Below, piece after piece: positions 9,301 to 16,691 of a stretch of 64,000 nt of DNA (within the stretch, counting starts at the first letter, position 1; each line of letters begins with the position of its first letter). The position numbers and the translations under genes were made by a program. Origin of the DNA: JAGRCP01 sp942490705 (lineage in GTDB: Bacteria; Chloroflexota; Anaerolineae; Caldilineales; Caldilineaceae). The stretch lies in contig CALNXY010000006.1 of assembly GCA_942490705.1 (NCBI GenBank), positions 186,001 through 250,000 on the forward strand, given 5' to 3'. The notes under the pieces are model-generated. The model was not told the DNA's origin and ran no database searches. It saw only the letters and a list, made by a program, of their open reading frames with translations.

Positions 9301-9865
9301 AAAATCGACCGCCACGAAGTCGACAGCCAGCAAGCGCACTGCGTCCAGCAAATCCTCAGCTACGGCCAAGCCCGCAACAAAGTCAACGGCCACCGCTAAA
9401 TCGACCGCCAAATCTGCCAAGCAATCGACCGCCACCAAGTCGACAGCCAGCAAGCGCACTGCATCCAGCAAATCCTCAGCTACGGCCAAGCCCGCAACGA
9501 AGCCAACAGCCGCCGCTAAATCGACCGCCAAATCTGCCAAGCAATCGACCGCCACCAAGTCGACAGCCAGCAAGCGCACTGCGTCCGGCAAGTCCTCGGC
9601 TACGGCCAAGCCCGCAACGAAGCCAACAGCCGCCGCTAAATCGACCGCCAAATCTGCCAAGCAATCGACCGCCACCAAGTCGACAGCCAGCAAGCGCACT
9701 GCGTCCGGCAAGTCCTCGGCTACGGCCAAGCAGACCGGGACCGGAACGGCAGTGGCTGGCAGCGACAACGCGAAATCGACCAAAACCAAGACAGCCAAGC
9801 GCACGAGCGACAAGCTGAAGACAGTCGCCAGCGTCGTCGGCGCCTCAAAAAAGCCGGCCAAGTAA
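6335..9865 (+). CDS. gyrA: DNA gyrase subunit A with a long Lys/Ala/Ser-rich histone-H1-like tail
   Basis: Breakage-reunion subunit of a type IIA topoisomerase. Residues 1-840 form a full GyrA/ParC protein: DYAMSVIVARALPDVRDG at the start, QRDR segment HPHGDTAVYDAMVRMAQ with Thr in place of the E. coli Ser83, catalytic Tyr at about residue 144 in AAAMRYTEARL, a coiled-coil gate, and the beta-pinwheel. The place where gyrases carry the GyrA box reads LKRSGNGSQVG, so the box is degenerate and a topoisomerase IV role is possible. Residues 840-1176 are a low-complexity cationic tail partly made of a 40-residue repeat. GTG 6311 is in frame; ATG 6335 is preferred. gyrB is not present. Confidence 0.93.
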   Translation: MTTTNGSTGPDRAVNGGANGAVDPNVGTILPIDITDTMQDAYLDYAMSVIVARALPDVRDGLKPVHRRILYAMYQDLHLTYNKPHKKSARIVGEVLGKYHPHGDTAVYDAMVRMAQEFSLRYPLIDGQGNFGSVDGDNAAAMRYTEARLDQISNLMLEDLEKDTVDWHDNFDNSLREPDVLPAALPNLLINGASGIAVGMATNVPPHNLGEVVDALCYMIDHYDELDELTVEHLTRFIKGPDFPTGGILYRYRQDKKGEEEHDAVIQGYSVGKARLIVQAKAHFEEMSRNRSRIVITELPYQTNKTTLIERIASLVRDGKIEGITDLRDESDRTGMRIVIELTRNVEPKDILADLFKYTPLQQTFGMQMLALVDGQPRMLGLKRVLHLFIQHREEIIRRRSEYELARARERAHILEGLLKALDILDEVIAVIRKSQRVETARTNLMSEFGFTEIQAQAILDMQLRRLAALERKKLQEEYKALTKRIKYLEDLLAHPEKILGVIREDLLAIKDEYGDARRTQIVDRTKGTLTSTDLLPEQNVWVAVGGNGELHRQDVTRVSSTALKRSGNGSQVGLFTANTRDYLYLMDERGQCRRISIHEIPQDGRPKHLAELTEFSRRDNITAAISVPRLTADESDGYLFFVTEQGMVKRVALTDFIVASALDPIVMNVDQKDRLCTVFRTNGNEDVILVSSGGKAIRFAEDAVRSMGLAAGGVSGFKLGKGQRVVYAAPVDPAGELITATEKGFLKRTPLSDYPTQGRNGGGVVTHKLNAKSGEVTAALLLISGLAPDDPVATLSQKNKLVMLSLSQIPQMGRNVQGKQIVPVGIGDRIVTVQILRMPPDNAGPNGDLDIDGGDAGATGSNGSQTTKTATPTAQRNRARAPSKKRAAATTATAAGVATGKSTGRRRKRVAQSAAQEASAKSKPARSTKQNASPAKRSQAKKSPTTAAKSKTQSTAGSTKQSAAAKKQAASKKTASSTSSSAAKSAAKKSTATKSTASKRTASSKSSATAKPATKSTATAKSTAKSAKQSTATKSTASKRTASSKSSATAKPATKPTAAAKSTAKSAKQSTATKSTASKRTASGKSSATAKPATKPTAAAKSTAKSAKQSTATKSTASKRTASGKSSATAKQTGTGTAVAGSDNAKSTKTKTAKRTSDKLKTVASVVGASKKPAK
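9305..9730 (+). repeat. 120-bp tandem repeat inside the gyrA tail (about 3.5 copies)
   Basis: Exact period of 120 bp, in frame, giving a 40-residue unit rich in KSTA, ATAKPATK and KSAKQS motifs. Units begin near 9305, 9425, 9545 and 9665, the last one half-length. Copies differ by only a few bases each, and the two last copies are the most alike, which suggests recent duplication. Confidence 0.9.
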
Positions 9866-9871
9866 ACGTGG

Positions 9872-9895
9872 CAGGATGGGCGACCGTCCATCCTG
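9872..9895 (+). terminator. Hairpin just after gyrA
   Basis: CAGGATGG at 9872-9879 pairs with CCATCCTG at 9888-9895 across an 8-nt loop, 6 nt after the gyrA stop. There is no T-run, so it is either a weak terminator or an mRNA 3'-end stabilising hairpin. Confidence 0.45.
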
Positions 9896-9963
9896 TCGAA
9901 ACCACATCACACGACGCTCGTCGTCGCCACTTGATTGCCCCGTAGATCCGGCAAGAAAGGGCG

Positions 9964-9987
9964 CCGGCCTGACTGCACGCAGGCCGG
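9964..9987. terminator. Second hairpin in the gyrA / B-repeat protein spacer
   Basis: CCGGCCTG (9964-9971) and CAGGCCGG (9980-9987) form an 8-bp perfect stem with an 8-nt loop. No T-tract follows. The rest of the 452-bp spacer between 9866 and 10317 shows no gene I can support. Confidence 0.4.
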
Positions 9988-10317
9988 TCGCTGCATTTCA
10001 GCTCCAATTCACTCGGCTTCGCGGCCAGATTGCGTACAACTAGACAAATACCCTTCGCCAGACCACCTACAAGACTGCGAAGGAATTGCGACCACGATAC
10101 CGATTACTCCCCATAGAGCCTATTCGCAAGTGCTTCGTCGCCATCGTCCTCGCCAGCATTGCGTCTATTCCGAAACCTAATTTCCAAACATTTATTCTGC
10201 CAATGCCCCTTGTGGCAGGCACAACGCATCCGTGGCAGGATCGTCGCGCCTCTTGCCGACGCCCGGAACCCCTGATCCGGTCAATCCAACGGCGGCGTAG
10301 ATCGAAAGGACACCCTC

Positions 10318-13014
10318 ATGCATGGCAAATCCATCCGTCTCATCATTCTCGCGTTCATGCTCACTGCCGTCAGCGGGCTCGGCATGGTACTGACGCCGGG
10401 CCAGGCCCGTGCGCAATTGGTTCCTGGAGCCGGCGCCGAAGCACCCTTGACCGATCAATATACCCAAGTGCTGACGGGGAATTATTGCTATGTCACTGGC
10501 GGTAACAGCCTGATTCTCGTCGATTCAGCCGACTTTGAGATCAACGTGCCGGGCACGCCCGTGGCCGCATACTGGGTCTGGTCATCGCGCGTCATTCTTG
10601 GCAACGGCGACAGCTTTCCCGACCCGATCGACAACACGCTCACCGTAACCGGCACCCGCGGTGACGGCGCGGCGATCAATACAGAGATCACAGCCTCGAT
10701 CCAGGAAGAATCGACCTTTAGCGGCTACATCCGTAGCTATGCTTTTGTCTATTCCGACAATCTCTTTGATTTCGTCAGTGAAGGCCTCAACGCCTATACC
10801 ATCTCCGGCATTGAAGTCCCCACTTTTGAGATCCCTGAGTCCCACGGCGCGGCGCTCACGATTGTCTATGAAGCCGACAATTGCCCGTACCAGCAAATCG
10901 ATCTAGCCTATGGCCTCGACACCTTCTTCCACGACTGGGCGCCACCCTTTGGTCCCAATTCAGCCGTGGCCTGCGTGGCTTTCGACCCAGCCGCGGAATC
11001 GCGTACGCTCTCCTACACGGTGATCGTTGCCGGGGCGGCGCAGCCGGAGGTGGCCGACGCCACCCGGCCCAGTGGCTTCTGGACCGCGGCCATCAACGCC
11101 CCCAATGATGTTCTGCCCGCATCACTGGTAGGGGAAGCATTTGCCACTGGCATTGCGGATCCGTTCAACAGCACGCCCGGCCTTGAGTGGGATATCTACT
11201 CGGGCCAGGTGACCCTGGCCGCCGGCGACAACTATGCCTGCTTCCAGGCCGAATCCCCCGTGGGCGATGGCGATCCCGGCGGCATCAGCGGCGCATGGCT
11301 CAACCTGACCACGGGTACCCCGTTGGCCTTGGGCAGCATTGGCGACACGGTTTGGGCTGACCTCAACGGCAATGGTACGCAGGATCCGGGCGAACCGGGT
11401 CTGGCCAACGTGACGGTGTCGCTGAGCAACGGCGCGTCGGTCACGACCGACGCAGATGGCAACTACCTCTTTACAGACTTACCGCCAGCTTCCTACACGG
11501 TCACGATTGATCCGAACAGCGGCGATCTCGCCACGGGAAATTACACGCAGACCGGCGATCCCGATGGCGGCAACGACAACCAGTCGCAGCTCACCCTTGG
11601 GGCGGGCGAGGTCAATCTGGATCAGGACTTTGGCTATCAGCCTCTGGGCAGCATCGGCGACACCGTCTGGCTGGACGTAGACGGCAATGGCGTGATCAAT
11701 GGCGATGAGGCCGGTATCGCCAATGTCACCGTTACCCTGATCAATAGCCAGAATCAGGTCCAGGTTGATGTCACCGACGGCGACGGCCTCTATACGTTTG
11801 AGAACCTACCGGCGGACAATTACACCGTGATTGTCAATCCGACAACGCTGCCGGACAATCTCAAGCCGACGTATGATCCAGACGGCATCAGCACCCCCAA
11901 TGAAGCGGCGCTTCTGTTGGGACCGGGCGAAGATCGCGACGACATCGACTTCGGCTACAACAGCATACTGGGCAGCCTGGGCGACACCGTCTGGCTGGAT
12001 GAAAACAGAAATGGCGTCCAGGATAATGGCGAGGGCGGCATTCCCAATGTGCTACTTGCCCTCTCTGATGGCAACGGTGGCTCTCAAACCGCGGTCACCA
12101 ACGGCAGCGGCTTCTACAGCTTCGTGGATCTGATGCCGGGCACGTACACGGTATCTGTGGATCCGACGACTCTGCCCACCGGCCTGGGCCCCACCTTTGA
12201 CCTGGACGGCACGAACACGCCCAACACGACGCAGGTGGCGCTGGCCGCAGGACAAGTCCGCGTTGACGTCGACTTTGGCTATGTGGACATCGTAGGCAGC
12301 ATCGGCGACACGGTCTGGCGTGATGACAATGGCAATGGCGTTCAGGAGAGCGGCGAGCCGGGTCTGGCAGGCGTCACACTTACCCTGAGCAACAATGACG
12401 GCAGCTTGGGCTCGACAGTCACCGACGCCAATGGTCTCTACACGTTTGACGACCTGCTCGCCGGTCAGTACACCGTCGCCGTCGATCCGGCAAGCTTGCC
12501 TGGAGACGTGCGCCAGACCTATGACCTGGACGGTCTCAGCACGCCGGATCGGGCGACTGCGGCGCTGGCACAGGCGGAGGATCGTACCGATGTCGACTTT
12601 GGCTATCAACCCCTCGGCAGCATCGGCGACACGGTCTGGCATGACAGCAATGCAAACGGTGTGCAGGAGGGGGACGAGCAGGGTCTGGCGGGTGTTACTG
12701 TCGTTCTGACCCGTGCGGATGGCGTGCGCTCATTCGCCCAGACGGATGGCAATGGCCGTTACGCCTTCACCAGCCTGCCGCCCGGCGCCTATACGGTGGC
12801 CGTCGATCCGACCACCCTGCCGGAAGGTTATCTGCCCACCTATGATCTGGACGGCGTAACGACGCCCAACACGACCAGTGTGCCGCTGGCAGCCTGGCAA
12901 AATCGCACCGATGTCGATTTCGGCTATCGAGAACCCCCGCTGTCTATTGACGATGAGGCGCCGAGCGCGCCCAGGGGAACCGTCGCGGTCTTCCTGCCCC
13001 TGGTCACGCGTTAG
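10318..13014 (+). CDS. Secreted surface protein with five SdrD-type B repeats
   Basis: 898 residues. An N-terminal signal peptide (residues 1-32, ending near GQARA) is followed by a unique all-beta region (about 33-337) and five Cna_B/SdrD B-like domains starting near residues 338, 443, 551, 659 and 766. Each opens with G-S-[IL]-G-D-T-V-W, has an Asp/Asn-rich calcium-type loop such as DLNGNGTQDPGEPGL, and closes with VDFGY. The protein ends in an acidic linker and a short tail, VAVFLPLVTR, with no LPXTG or PEP-CTERM anchor. Likely an extracellular stalk or adhesin; ligand unknown. The start has only a weak ribosome site (GAAAGGACACC). Confidence 0.88.
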   Translation: MHGKSIRLIILAFMLTAVSGLGMVLTPGQARAQLVPGAGAEAPLTDQYTQVLTGNYCYVTGGNSLILVDSADFEINVPGTPVAAYWVWSSRVILGNGDSFPDPIDNTLTVTGTRGDGAAINTEITASIQEESTFSGYIRSYAFVYSDNLFDFVSEGLNAYTISGIEVPTFEIPESHGAALTIVYEADNCPYQQIDLAYGLDTFFHDWAPPFGPNSAVACVAFDPAAESRTLSYTVIVAGAAQPEVADATRPSGFWTAAINAPNDVLPASLVGEAFATGIADPFNSTPGLEWDIYSGQVTLAAGDNYACFQAESPVGDGDPGGISGAWLNLTTGTPLALGSIGDTVWADLNGNGTQDPGEPGLANVTVSLSNGASVTTDADGNYLFTDLPPASYTVTIDPNSGDLATGNYTQTGDPDGGNDNQSQLTLGAGEVNLDQDFGYQPLGSIGDTVWLDVDGNGVINGDEAGIANVTVTLINSQNQVQVDVTDGDGLYTFENLPADNYTVIVNPTTLPDNLKPTYDPDGISTPNEAALLLGPGEDRDDIDFGYNSILGSLGDTVWLDENRNGVQDNGEGGIPNVLLALSDGNGGSQTAVTNGSGFYSFVDLMPGTYTVSVDPTTLPTGLGPTFDLDGTNTPNTTQVALAAGQVRVDVDFGYVDIVGSIGDTVWRDDNGNGVQESGEPGLAGVTLTLSNNDGSLGSTVTDANGLYTFDDLLAGQYTVAVDPASLPGDVRQTYDLDGLSTPDRATAALAQAEDRTDVDFGYQPLGSIGDTVWHDSNANGVQEGDEQGLAGVTVVLTRADGVRSFAQTDGNGRYAFTSLPPGAYTVAVDPTTLPEGYLPTYDLDGVTTPNTTSVPLAAWQNRTDVDFGYREPPLSIDDEAPSAPRGTVAVFLPLVTR

Positions 13015-13053
13015 CCCATCAGGTCCAAGCAGGATGCTGTGGCTGAGGGCATG

Positions 13054-13115
13054 AGGCGCCGGGAACTTTTTGCAAGATGGTCGAGCATTGATCTGTTCAA
13101 AAAGTCCCGGCGCCT
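13054..13115. repeat. Large inverted repeat after the B-repeat gene
   Basis: Arms 13054-13072 and 13098-13115 pair over 18 bp with a single bulged base, closing a 25-nt loop. The outer stem is GC-rich and the inner part is CTTTTTG/CAAAAAG. It lies 40 bp past the stop codon and may terminate or protect that mRNA, although no T-run follows the stem. Confidence 0.55.
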
Positions 13116-13249
13116 TGCCCAAACGTGGAGCAAGACAACCGTTTTGCGACACAGGCGAAGGATTCGACGACAGGATCCGATTACTGAGTGGGGACGAATT
13201 CAAACCACGCCCCGTCGATTGGCTGATGACAACATTTCAGTTGCCGATT

Positions 13250-13279
13250 TTGACAGGGCAAATATGAATGTGTTAGCCT
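13250..13279 (+). promoter_or_regulatory. Promoter of an ORF-free transcript
   Basis: Perfect TTGACA at 13250-13255, an 18-bp spacer, and TAGCCT at 13274-13279. Transcription would start near 13286 and meet a perfect terminator at 13592. No open frame with a ribosome site lies between. Confidence 0.5.
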
Positions 13280-13285
13280 GTGAAT

Positions 13286-13626
<341 letters not shown>

Positions 13627-13691
13627 TCTAGTCTCGATGCCGGACGGCCGCAAATCGTTTGACGGCCCTGTCGGTTCCCGGAGTTAGCGTA

Positions 13692-14285
13692 GTGAACGAC
13701 TTGCGATCCATCTGCGTCTATTGCGGCTCACGCTTTGGCACGCATGCAGACTTTCAGGCAGCAGCGCTGGCGTTGGGTCAATTGCTTGCCGAACGCAAGA
13801 TCGATCTTGTCTATGGCGGCGGCAGTGTTGGGTTGATGGGCATTATTGCACAGGCGGTCTACGAGGGCGGCGCCAACGTGCGGGGAATCATCCCCCGTTC
13901 ACTTCAGCCCAAAGAACTTTCCGGCACGACCTACGGCGAGTTGATCGTCGTCGAGACGATGCACGAACGCAAGGCGCTGATGGCCGAACATGCCGATGGC
14001 TTTATTGCCATCCCTGGGGGCTTTGGCACGCTAGACGAACTTTTCGAAACGGTGACGTGGAGCCAGTTGGGCATCCACAGCAAGCCAATCGGTCTGCTCA
14101 ACGTCCGGGGCTATTTCGATCCGCTCCTGGCCTGGATCGACCAGGCAATCGAGCAGGGCTTTGTCCGGGCCCGCCATCGTGAGTTGCTGGTTGTTTCCGA
14201 CAGCGCAGGAGACCTGATTGATCAGATGAATGCCCACCAAGCCCCGCCCAGCGCGGTAAAGTGGATGAGCTTGAACGAAACGTAG
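13692..14285 (+). CDS. LOG family protein (nucleoside-5'-monophosphate phosphoribohydrolase-like)
   Basis: 197-residue Rossmann-fold enzyme of the LOG/TIGR00730 family, which splits cytokinin-like or purine nucleoside 5'-monophosphates into base plus ribose 5-phosphate. Signature elements are ICVYCGSR at the N-terminus, VYGGGSVGLMG, the MHERKA arginine-lysine segment, and the PGGFGTLDELFE active-site motif. I chose the GTG at 13692 because GGAG lies 8 nt upstream; the frame runs back to a TTG at 13659 without a ribosome site. It heads a same-strand run of LOG, PfkB kinase, DUF1697, GNAT, ahcY and metK. The natural substrate is unknown. Confidence 0.9.
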   Translation: MNDLRSICVYCGSRFGTHADFQAAALALGQLLAERKIDLVYGGGSVGLMGIIAQAVYEGGANVRGIIPRSLQPKELSGTTYGELIVVETMHERKALMAEHADGFIAIPGGFGTLDELFETVTWSQLGIHSKPIGLLNVRGYFDPLLAWIDQAIEQGFVRARHRELLVVSDSAGDLIDQMNAHQAPPSAVKWMSLNET

Positions 14286-14321
14286 AGCAGTTCTATTTCG
14301 CAGCAAGGAGCGTAGGAAGAG

Positions 14322-15293
14322 ATGAGTTTTATTATCACCGGTTCAGTCGCATACGACTACCTGATGAGCTATCCCGGCCGCTTTGCCGACCATATTCTGC
14401 CCGATCAGCTCGATAGTCTCAGCGTCAGCTTTCTGGCTGATTCCATGCGACGCGAGCGAGGCGGCGTGGCCGCCAATATCGCCTACACGAATAAGTTGCT
14501 TGGCGGACACCCCGTCATCCTTGCCACCGTGGGCAATGACTTTGGTGACTATCGTCGCTGGTTGGAGGAGCAAGGATTGCCCACGGATCAAATTATCGAA
14601 ATCCCCGAAGATCTGACGGCGACATTCTTTGTGAGCACGGACCTGGACCAGAACCAGATTGCCAACTTCTACACCGGAGCCATGGCGCACGCCAAGGAGT
14701 ACACGCTGGCTTCGCGCAATCTGGAGGATGCGGCACTAGTCCTGATTAGCCCCAACGATCCAATCGCCATGGTCAACTATGCTCAGGAATGCAAGGATTT
14801 GGGCATTCCTTTCGCCTACGATCCCAGCCAGCAACTGGCCCGCCTGAGCGGCGATGACCTGCGCGCCAGCGTGCCCGGGGCCAAGTTCCTTTTCTGCAAT
14901 GAGTATGAGATTGCCGTCATCCAAAATAAGACCGGATGGACCATGGAGGAGATCATCTCCATGGTCGAGACGCTGGTGGTCACCTACGGCAAGAAGGGCA
15001 GCGTGATCTACACAGGCAGCGAGGAGTATCAGATTCCGGTGGCGCCGCTTGATCATATCGACGACCCGACCGGCGCAGGTGATGCCTTCCGCGGCGGCTT
15101 CTTTGCGGCGTGGATGGTAGGGCTTCCATGGGATGTGGTCGGCCGTGTCGGTGCGCTGTGCAGCACGTATGCGCTGGAGAATATCGGCACGACCTCTCAC
15201 CGCTTTACGCCGGCCGAATTTGCCACACGCTATGCAGAGTACTTTGGCGCCGAGTCGACCCTGGCGCAGATGCAACAAAACGCGCTGGCGTAA
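14322..15293 (+). CDS. PfkB family sugar/nucleoside kinase (adenosine-kinase-like)
   Basis: 323-residue ribokinase-fold kinase. Seen are the N-terminal GSVAYDYLMSYPGRF, a glycine-rich GGVAANIAYTNKLLGG, and the catalytic PfkB signature DDPTGAGDAFRGGFF with its anion hole and Asp base. The N-terminal wording resembles bacterial PfkB proteins often labelled adenosine kinase. That reading gains weight from ahcY and metK just downstream, because AhcY releases adenosine that must be removed. The AAGGAG ribosome site is strong. Substrate assignment is inference; a plain sugar kinase remains possible. Confidence 0.85.
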   Translation: MSFIITGSVAYDYLMSYPGRFADHILPDQLDSLSVSFLADSMRRERGGVAANIAYTNKLLGGHPVILATVGNDFGDYRRWLEEQGLPTDQIIEIPEDLTATFFVSTDLDQNQIANFYTGAMAHAKEYTLASRNLEDAALVLISPNDPIAMVNYAQECKDLGIPFAYDPSQQLARLSGDDLRASVPGAKFLFCNEYEIAVIQNKTGWTMEEIISMVETLVVTYGKKGSVIYTGSEEYQIPVAPLDHIDDPTGAGDAFRGGFFAAWMVGLPWDVVGRVGALCSTYALENIGTTSHRFTPAEFATRYAEYFGAESTLAQMQQNALA

Positions 15294-15322
15294 GCTGCGC
15301 TCCAGGCAAAAACGAGCCTTCA

Positions 15323-15877
15323 ATGACGACCTACATCGCACTCTTACGCGGCATCAACGTCGGCGGCAACAACAAACTGCCCATGGCGGAGCTAAAGGCG
15401 CTGCTGGAGGGACTGGGGCTAGAGCACGTTAAAACCTATATTCAAAGTGGCAACGTTGTCTTTCAGGGCAAAGCCGCCGATCGTGGCAAGTTGGCGCAAG
15501 AGATCAGCCTGGCTATCGAGACGAGTCATGGCTTTGCGCCAAAGGTGCTGCTGTTGGAAATGGATGAACTGGCCCAAGCAATGTTATCCAATCCATTTCC
15601 GCAGGGGGAGGCCGATCCCAAGACGCTGCACCTTTACTTTCTGGCATCCGCGCCGACTGCTCCGGACATGGAGGCGCTGGCAGGCGTCCAACGCGACAGC
15701 GAGCAATTTCACCTGGCGGATCGGGTCTTCTATCTCTATGCGCCGGACGGCATTGGCCGGTCGAAGTTGGCGACGCTGACGGAGAAAGCGCTCGGCGTGA
15801 GCGCTACTGCCCGCAACTGGCGCTCGGCCAGCAAAATCCTGGCGCTGGCGGAGGAAGTCGAACATGGCGCAGGCTAA
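15323..15877 (+). CDS. DUF1697 family protein
   Basis: 184 residues with the family opening MTTYIALLRGINVGG, the YIQSGNVVF motif, and the C-terminal ATARNWRS segment typical of DUF1697. The family has no settled biochemical role. The open frame runs back inside the kinase gene, but the ATG at 15323 gives the canonical N-terminus. It overlaps the following GNAT gene by 14 bp, which implies translational coupling. Nothing in it suggests membrane or secretion signals. Confidence 0.88.
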   Translation: MTTYIALLRGINVGGNNKLPMAELKALLEGLGLEHVKTYIQSGNVVFQGKAADRGKLAQEISLAIETSHGFAPKVLLLEMDELAQAMLSNPFPQGEADPKTLHLYFLASAPTAPDMEALAGVQRDSEQFHLADRVFYLYAPDGIGRSKLATLTEKALGVSATARNWRSASKILALAEEVEHGAG

Positions 15878-16658
15878 CCGTCCATTCGGCACGGCGGCTT
15901 CCGATCATCCGCAGGTGCGCAGCATACTGGAACGAGACGCGGTCTGGGCTGCCTATGCCCTGGCCGATCTGCAGCCCGACTTTGCACCCTACTGCGCCTG
16001 GTATCCGGCTGATGATGAGCAGGGCCTGGCCATGATCTACACGGGGTTGCCGATCCCAACCCTTTTCACAGTGGGGGATCCAGCCAGCGTGGCCGCAAGT
16101 ATGACCCGGATTGAACTGCCGGAACGCATCTACATCACGGTGCGCGAAGAGCACTTTCCAGCCGTTGATCGCTCCTATGACTTTAGCGCCGACCGGCGGC
16201 CCATGCGGCGCATGACGCTTCCGGCACAGGAGCAGATTGGTTCACCGCAGCAACCGGTTGTCCGTCTCACGGCAACCATGAGCGATGCCTTACGCACGCT
16301 CTATGCGCATGGCGGTGATTTTGCACCCGATGCCTTCGACCCGTATCAGATCGAAAACGGCGTCTTCTTCGGCATCATGAATGGGGACGACCTGGTCGCC
16401 GCCGGGGGCACCCACATCGTCGACTGGTCGGCAGGCATTGCGGCCATCGGCAACATGTACACACGGCCTGACGCGCGTGGCCGCGGCCACGCCGGCGCAA
16501 TCGTGCAGGCCCTCGTGCACGCCTTACGCGCCGGCGACGTAAGCACCATCGTGCTCAACGTCGACCAGCGCAATGCAGCAGCTTATCGCCTCTATCTACA
16601 GCACGGATTTGTGGAACACTGTCCGTATGTGGAAGGGATTGGAATCAAACGAGATTAG
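15864..16658 (+). CDS. GNAT family N-acetyltransferase
   Basis: 264 residues. The C-terminal half is a GNAT domain: IAAIGNMYTRPDARGRGHAG carries the V/I-x-P-x-x-R-G-x-G acetyl-CoA pyrophosphate loop, followed by ALVHALRAG and the closing NAAAYRLYLQHGFVEH strand. The N-terminal half (about 1-125) is an additional variable domain found in two-part GNAT proteins and may position the substrate. The start overlaps the DUF1697 gene. The acyl acceptor is unknown; neighbours give no direct clue. Confidence 0.85.
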   Translation: MAQANRPFGTAASDHPQVRSILERDAVWAAYALADLQPDFAPYCAWYPADDEQGLAMIYTGLPIPTLFTVGDPASVAASMTRIELPERIYITVREEHFPAVDRSYDFSADRRPMRRMTLPAQEQIGSPQQPVVRLTATMSDALRTLYAHGGDFAPDAFDPYQIENGVFFGIMNGDDLVAAGGTHIVDWSAGIAAIGNMYTRPDARGRGHAGAIVQALVHALRAGDVSTIVLNVDQRNAAAYRLYLQHGFVEHCPYVEGIGIKRD

Positions 16659-16691
16659 TAGATTTTTCTGTTCAAAGGAGCAACAAACCCT

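Noticed and set aside
9305..9730. Tandem repeats considered as a CRISPR array
   Set aside because: Units are contiguous 120-bp, in frame with gyrA, and lack unique spacers.
8596..9891. 431-residue open frame antisense to the gyrA tail
   Set aside because: It is a mirror of the repetitive Lys/Ala/Ser codons; its Leu/Ala/Val repeats have no signal, domain or ribosome site and gyrA on the other strand is certain.
15110..15322. N-terminal extension of the DUF1697 protein
   Set aside because: It lies within the kinase gene; the family always begins at the M-[TS]-x-Y-[IV]-A-L-L-R-G-I-N motif found at 15323.
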